The notes below the pieces were generated by a model that saw only the letters and a program-made list of their open reading frames with translations, searched no databases and was not told the DNA's origin. A stretch of DNA of 18,693 bases, taken from assembly GCA_027318525.1 (NCBI GenBank), contig DAHVPA010000012.1, positions 1-18,693 of the forward strand, in the 5' to 3' direction. The stretch comes from Candidatus Cloacimonadota bacterium. GTDB lineage: Bacteria > Cloacimonadota > Cloacimonadia > Cloacimonadales > Cloacimonadaceae. A program made the translations under genes and the position numbers. This document shows, piece after piece, positions 14,681 to 18,693 of this stretch (its first letter is position 1; every line of letters starts with the position of its first letter).

Positions 14681-14929
14681 TAAACAGTTCCAATCAGAAC
14701 TGCCCGGACTAAAACGCAAAACTCTTTCCAATTATTGCAGATTAAGTCAAAATTAAGGATAAAAGCAGGCGGGATGCGGATTGGTCGTTGTGGCGACAAG
14801 CTGAACCGGAGATGTAAAAATGCACTACGGTGGCTTAAATTTACATCAGATAAGAGACTTGGTATGATAAAATTACATCATATTTGGTAAAAGTGGCTAA
14901 AAAGCAACAGGCAGAATCCGAATTTCGGG
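14681..14929. other. Gene-free spacer downstream of the SagB-like gene
   Basis: I see no gene and no tRNA. It holds a short inverted repeat, GATGTAAA (14811-14818) and TTTACATC (14840-14847), with a further TTACATCA at about 14873-14880. I found no clear terminator for the minus-strand gene ending at 14930. Confidence 0.5.
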
Positions 14930-15838
14930 TCAGTCTTCCCCTAACTGCTTTTTGCCCAGGCTCGCCATATAGATGACAAAGGCAGATTTGCCGTCCAGCT
15001 CCAGGATTTCGTTCATGCCCTCATCATAATATGCGCCTATCATGCAGGCACCGGCACCGATGGCTTCCGCCGCCAGATGCAGATTTTGACCCACGTGTCC
15101 GGCATCAATATAGAGATACCTGTAACCGCGCTGGCTGTAACGCCAGACAGTGCGCTGGGGATGGGCAACCCAGATGAAGGTAAGGGCGGAGTGTTTGACC
15201 ATTTCCTGGTCGAAAGCTCCGTGGCAGACTGTTTCCGCCCACTCGGAACCTTCCTTAAAGAGGACCAGTCCGTGCTTGACGGGATGGTAATAATAGATGC
15301 CGGGTTTGATGCCTTCCACTCGGTTTATCAGCAGATAGGTCTCAAAAGGATGCCTGGCTCCGGCAGAAGGGACATTGCGGAAGGCGACTTCCACCTTTTC
15401 AGTGGAACGGAAATCCCTCACCCACTGCGTAGCCCAGAGCAGCCAGGAAAGCTCATCCCGGCTAAGGCTCTGCTCTGCATAGGCACGCAGACTGCGTCTT
15501 TGCTCAATCGCCTGTGCCAAAGCCAGATCGGGCTTGGTAATGACTCCCACCGCCGGTAACTGGATAATCTCACCGCAATAGGGAAAAACGGCGTCGGGAC
15601 GAGTCACACCTTTGGCGGAATCAGGTGCGGGTTCATACAGATAACGGGTGTAGCGCACGAATTCCTCGCCGATGGGACCAAGGTTGGAGCGCTCAGCTTT
15701 GAGCAGACGGACTTCTTCCGCCAGCTCTTTTTCCAGGGCGGCAAATTCGTCTTCGCTGAGTCCGGCTTCCTTGAGGATGGTGTCTTTGTCCTCATCCCTG
15801 ACTTTGAAATAGAGGTAGTAAAACTTCTTGGTATCCAT
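14930..15838 (-). CDS. SagB/ThcOx-type FMN dehydrogenase (nitroreductase superfamily)
   Basis: This 302-residue protein has a charged helical N-terminal extension (about 1-75) and then a SagB/ThcOx nitroreductase fold. RRSLRAY at 114-120 is the FMN-phosphate-binding start, PSAGARHPFETYLL at 157-170 is the family hallmark, and DAGHVGQNLHLAAEAIGAGA at about 245-264 carries the second FMN-contact helix. In peptide natural-product clusters such enzymes oxidise azolines to azoles; many stand-alone homologs have unknown substrates. No YcaO cyclodehydratase or precursor peptide is visible here. AAGGGGAT is the ribosome-binding site. The gene begins 20 nt after the C25 protease stop, so the two are likely co-transcribed; a functional link is speculative. 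Confidence 0.88.
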   Translation of the reverse strand: MDTKKFYYLYFKVRDEDKDTILKEAGLSEDEFAALEKELAEEVRLLKAERSNLGPIGEEFVRYTRYLYEPAPDSAKGVTRPDAVFPYCGEIIQLPAVGVITKPDLALAQAIEQRRSLRAYAEQSLSRDELSWLLWATQWVRDFRSTEKVEVAFRNVPSAGARHPFETYLLINRVEGIKPGIYYYHPVKHGLVLFKEGSEWAETVCHGAFDQEMVKHSALTFIWVAHPQRTVWRYSQRGYRYLYIDAGHVGQNLHLAAEAIGAGACMIGAYYDEGMNEILELDGKSAFVIYMASLGKKQLGED

Positions 15839-15858
15839 GGTTCATCCCCTTTTGCAGC

Positions 15859-18693
15859 TTATTTGAGCAGAAGCAGTTTACGGCTTTGGACCTGACCGGA
15901 CGTCTGCAGACGGTAGAAATATATCCCGCTGCCCAAAGCTCTGCCGTTGTCGTCTGTGCCGTCCCAGATGCGGCTGTGTTTGCCCTTGTCAAGGCTGCCC
16001 TGCATGAGGGTGCGGACTTTTTGCCCCTTGCTGTTGAAGATTGTAAGGGTGAGGTTGGCTTCTGACTTGGGCAAAGAGAAGCTGATAGTCGTGCTGGGGT
16101 GGAAGGGATTGGGATAAGCAGGCTCCAGCATTAGTTGTGCGGCTGGGACTTCTTCCGGATTGGAGACAAATCCGCTGCCGGCAAAGCTTCCCTGCCTGCT
16201 CAGGCTTCCCCTGTAGGTTGTCCAGGCATCCAAATTCCCCAGCGGACGGCGCAGCTTAACGACCAGAACGCCATTGGAATAGCCGGACACAAGCTCGTAA
16301 TTGCCATCGCCGTCAAAGTCGGTCAATGTGGCGGGAGTGGCACCGTCGTAGTTCATGGTAAAAGGAAATCCAGGTAAGGACGAGCCGTCATTGTTGAAGA
16401 TATAGATGCTGTTCAGATGGTTTTGTAGGATGATTTCATAACGGTTGTCGCCATCAATGTCGGCAGCCAGAGGTGGACAATTGAAGAAAGAGCCGGTGGA
16501 GACGGGAAAGCCGTTTAAAGAAACTCCGCCTTGGGTGAAGGCATGCAATGTCCCATCCGTAGTGACAAAGACAAGGTCGAGTTCGCCATTGCGGTCAATG
16601 TCAACCGGAATGGCACCGTTTGCCATATCACCGGCAAAAGGACAGACAGTTTGGATGCTTCCTGAAGGAGTTATCAGATAAAGGTTGCCTGAGCTTCCTG
16701 CTGCAATCAGATTGTTGTTGAGCACGATGGGAGCACCGGTCACAGGTCCGTTCAATTGGACAGGGAAACCTGTTCTGATGGAGCCGTCGGATTCGATTGC
16801 CCACAGCTTTCCATCGCCGGTGCCGGCAATGATTTCTCGGGTGCCGTTTTGGTCCAAATCAGCCACGGCAAGCTCGCAACTGAAGGAAGAACTGAGCTCG
16901 ACCGGGAATCCCGGCAGAAGCTGGTTGGAATAGTTCAGGGCATATACCTTGCGGTTGTGGGCAGAGGCAATGACTTCATTCATGGAGTCGTGATTGAGGT
17001 CAGCCATCACAGGCGTGAAAAAGAGCATGCTGCCTGTGTCATAGTTGATATAGTTGATATTAGTGGTATCCTTGTGTGCTACTGCATAGATGCGTCCCGT
17101 CCGGCTGGAAAAGGCATAAGCATACATGGGAGTATTGATGGGTTCATAAGGTCCGGCAGCAAAACTGCGGTTGATATTCTCATCAGTGGCAAAGTCGAAG
17201 CTGCCCACCTGCTCACCGTCGTCATTGATGAAATAGGCATTGCCGAAGACATCGACATACATGACCTGATGCTGCTGGTTATATTGCAGGTCTCCGACCA
17301 CAGGGGCAGACTTGCCTCCATAGAAGCAATCCCAGGGGAAATGGCTGTCCAGCAGGGTGATTTCAAAAGTGGCAGGATATCTCTTCAGGCAGACAACAGC
17401 ACCGGTATCGGGATCATGGGACACTGCCTTGATGGTGAAATCATACGCACCAAAGGGTATGTCATTGGGCAATTCAAAACGCATATAAAGAGTCGTATCG
17501 GCATAAGCACCACCCGGCAATTGTCCGATGCTGATGTGGCAATTGGTCAGCATTACACCGTCCGGCATTCCTTCGGTATTTACCATAATGTTATGGGCAG
17601 TACCCCAGCCGGGCAGGTTTTTCACCTTTACATACAACCTGATAGCTTCTCCGGGATTGAGGTTGCCGTCGCCGTCACCTTCGACATCGTCATAACGGTA
17701 ACCTTCCAAAGCCAGATTGGGCAAAGCCGGATTATAAGGCTTAACGGAAACAGACGGATCCCCGAACAGGACAGTCTCGTAATAGCACCAGCGCATGACG
17801 TCTTCCTGCATGGCATAAGCCAGGTTCTGCAACTGGGAATATTCCATGGCAGGTCCGATTTGGGGAAGATTATGCTGAAACATGCCATTGAAGAACTGCC
17901 GGTCAAAATACTGACTGGGTCCATCCACACTGCCGGGCATATACCAGCCGTATCGCGTATTGCCGATAAAGGCATAAAGCGCTCCGGATGCAGTGACCAG
18001 ATGCTCTCCGATGGCTTCCCCATCTCCGCTGGTGCGTTGGTCAAAAGCAGCGGGATAACAGCCCTGGGAATACAGAAATCCGTATTCAGTATTGGTCAAA
18101 GCCTCGACAGAGCCGTTGCTTTGTCCCAGCAGAAAGGTTTCGTTGGCGTGTCCCATATGGTTCATGATGGCAGCACCGCTGTTGATGGCAGTGCGCACGA
18201 TTTCCGGAGAATAGGTTCCGTCCCTCTGGTAATGCGTATCCAATTGATAGGCAGTCGGAAGGAAAACAGCAACGTCGTCTTTATAATCTCCGCCCCAGGT
18301 CACGGGATTCCAGTTCAGGTTTTCCCCGAAGAAGGCGGCAATGTTGTTGCTAAAGGTATTTTGCGTGGAATACTGGCGGGTCTTATCCATAATATGCTGA
18401 AATTCCGTCTGAGATTCGGCAGGCCAGCGCCCGACATAGACTTCCGGCACCAGATCGGGATTATCCACAGGATATTCACCCCAGAGATTGTCCATATCAG
18501 CGTTCCAGTTGCCATCCAGACAGCCAAAATACAGGTCGCAGGGCATAAAGCTGTCCACCGTATCCCCCACTTCGCCAAAGACTCCACGCATCGGGATTAT
18601 CTCGTCATCCCCCGCCAGAATTACATATTCCAATGGTGTGGAAGTCGCACCCCAGGTCTGATAGGCATCAATGATGAAAGCGCGCATCTTGAC
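15859..18693 (-). CDS. Gingipain-like C25 cysteine protease with FG-GAP repeats and T9SS signal (5' end outside window)
   Basis: The frame is open to the window edge (VK precedes the first visible Met at 18687), so the N-terminus and propeptide are missing. Numbered from that Met, a C25 domain spans about 1-315: YVILAGDDEIIP (21-32), PEVYVGRWPAES (81-92), the catalytic His in NHMGHANE (H180), the catalytic Cys in YSQGCYPAAFD (C210), and the domain end LFGDPSVSV. A CARDB-like Ig domain (about 325-440) follows, then FG-GAP/VCBS blades (about 555-790) with Ca-binding-like DLNHDSMNE, DLDQNGTRE, DIDRNGELD, DIDGDNRYE and DFDGDGNYE. A FlgD-like/T9SS sorting domain comes last (YPNPFHPSTTISFSLP, DDNGRALGSGIYFYRL, ending RKLLLLK). 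It is a T9SS-exported surface protease, probably active. Confidence 0.93.
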   Translation of the reverse strand, partial: VKMRAFIIDAYQTWGATSTPLEYVILAGDDEIIPMRGVFGEVGDTVDSFMPCDLYFGCLDGNWNADMDNLWGEYPVDNPDLVPEVYVGRWPAESQTEFQHIMDKTRQYSTQNTFSNNIAAFFGENLNWNPVTWGGDYKDDVAVFLPTAYQLDTHYQRDGTYSPEIVRTAINSGAAIMNHMGHANETFLLGQSNGSVEALTNTEYGFLYSQGCYPAAFDQRTSGDGEAIGEHLVTASGALYAFIGNTRYGWYMPGSVDGPSQYFDRQFFNGMFQHNLPQIGPAMEYSQLQNLAYAMQEDVMRWCYYETVLFGDPSVSVKPYNPALPNLALEGYRYDDVEGDGDGNLNPGEAIRLYVKVKNLPGWGTAHNIMVNTEGMPDGVMLTNCHISIGQLPGGAYADTTLYMRFELPNDIPFGAYDFTIKAVSHDPDTGAVVCLKRYPATFEITLLDSHFPWDCFYGGKSAPVVGDLQYNQQHQVMYVDVFGNAYFINDDGEQVGSFDFATDENINRSFAAGPYEPINTPMYAYAFSSRTGRIYAVAHKDTTNINYINYDTGSMLFFTPVMADLNHDSMNEVIASAHNRKVYALNYSNQLLPGFPVELSSSFSCELAVADLDQNGTREIIAGTGDGKLWAIESDGSIRTGFPVQLNGPVTGAPIVLNNNLIAAGSSGNLYLITPSGSIQTVCPFAGDMANGAIPVDIDRNGELDLVFVTTDGTLHAFTQGGVSLNGFPVSTGSFFNCPPLAADIDGDNRYEIILQNHLNSIYIFNNDGSSLPGFPFTMNYDGATPATLTDFDGDGNYELVSGYSNGVLVVKLRRPLGNLDAWTTYRGSLSRQGSFAGSGFVSNPEEVPAAQLMLEPAYPNPFHPSTTISFSLPKSEANLTLTIFNSKGQKVRTLMQGSLDKGKHSRIWDGTDDNGRALGSGIYFYRLQTSGQVQSRKLLLLK

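Noticed and set aside
14504..14731. 75-codon minus-strand open frame with a Leu/Pro-rich product
   Set aside because: It lies over structured repeat copy 3, shows no family motif and has low-complexity composition; probably chance.
15077..15559. 160-codon + strand open frame
   Set aside because: It is antisense to the SagB-type gene, whose conserved motifs are clear; no recognisable product.

Overview
The window looks like a chromosomal fragment of a Gram-negative FCB-group bacterium. The best guess is Cloacimonadota (the Candidatus Cloacimonas lineage) or a close relative. Supporting signs are several secreted proteins with type IX secretion (T9SS) C-terminal domains, a gingipain-like C25 protease with FG-GAP repeats, an Omp85-like barrel protein, an MCE/MlaD protein, and a CtfA/CtfB CoA-transferase pair beside a leucyl aminopeptidase, as expected of an anaerobic amino-acid fermenter. 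The assignment is inference from gene content; no 16S or other marker is present.

Layout. (1) 1-9859, + strand: a tightly packed, probably co-transcribed block. It holds the 3' end of hemW, a CCA-adding-enzyme/poly(A)-polymerase family gene, a secreted protein of the family often called 'asparagine synthetase B' (a label its sequence does not support), an MlaD-like MCE protein, a 1004-residue fusion of zinc protease, TolB-like propeller and outer-membrane barrel, pepA, and ctfA/ctfB. A strong hairpin terminator (9884-9911) closes the block. (2) 9936-13845, - strand, visibly AT-rich: two diverged copies of one two-gene cassette. Each copy encodes a T9SS-secreted protein of about 325 residues followed within 30 nt by a subtilisin-like (S8) protease. 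Both proteases are ruined: one by an internal deletion plus frameshift, the other by truncation after about 88 residues. Matching promoters and upstream segments show that the control region was duplicated too. (3) 11850-12578 and 13920-14929: gene-free DNA packed with repeats. These are three copies of a roughly 130-nt element with conserved hairpin architecture, 7-nt-periodic AATT arrays, a cluster of REP-like mini-hairpins, a dRS3-like palindrome and an 11-nt tandem repeat with an inverted copy. (4) 14930-18693, - strand: a SagB/ThcOx-type flavin dehydrogenase 20 nt behind a large C25 (gingipain) protease with FG-GAP repeats and a T9SS signal, whose 5' end lies outside the window.

How it fits together: the left block mixes tRNA maturation, cell-envelope/lipid transport, surface proteolysis and peptide/acid metabolism. 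The right block is a surface-protein region under active rearrangement. The most unusual items are the decaying duplicated T9SS/S8 cassettes, the structured repeat family around them, and the protease-propeller-barrel fusion.
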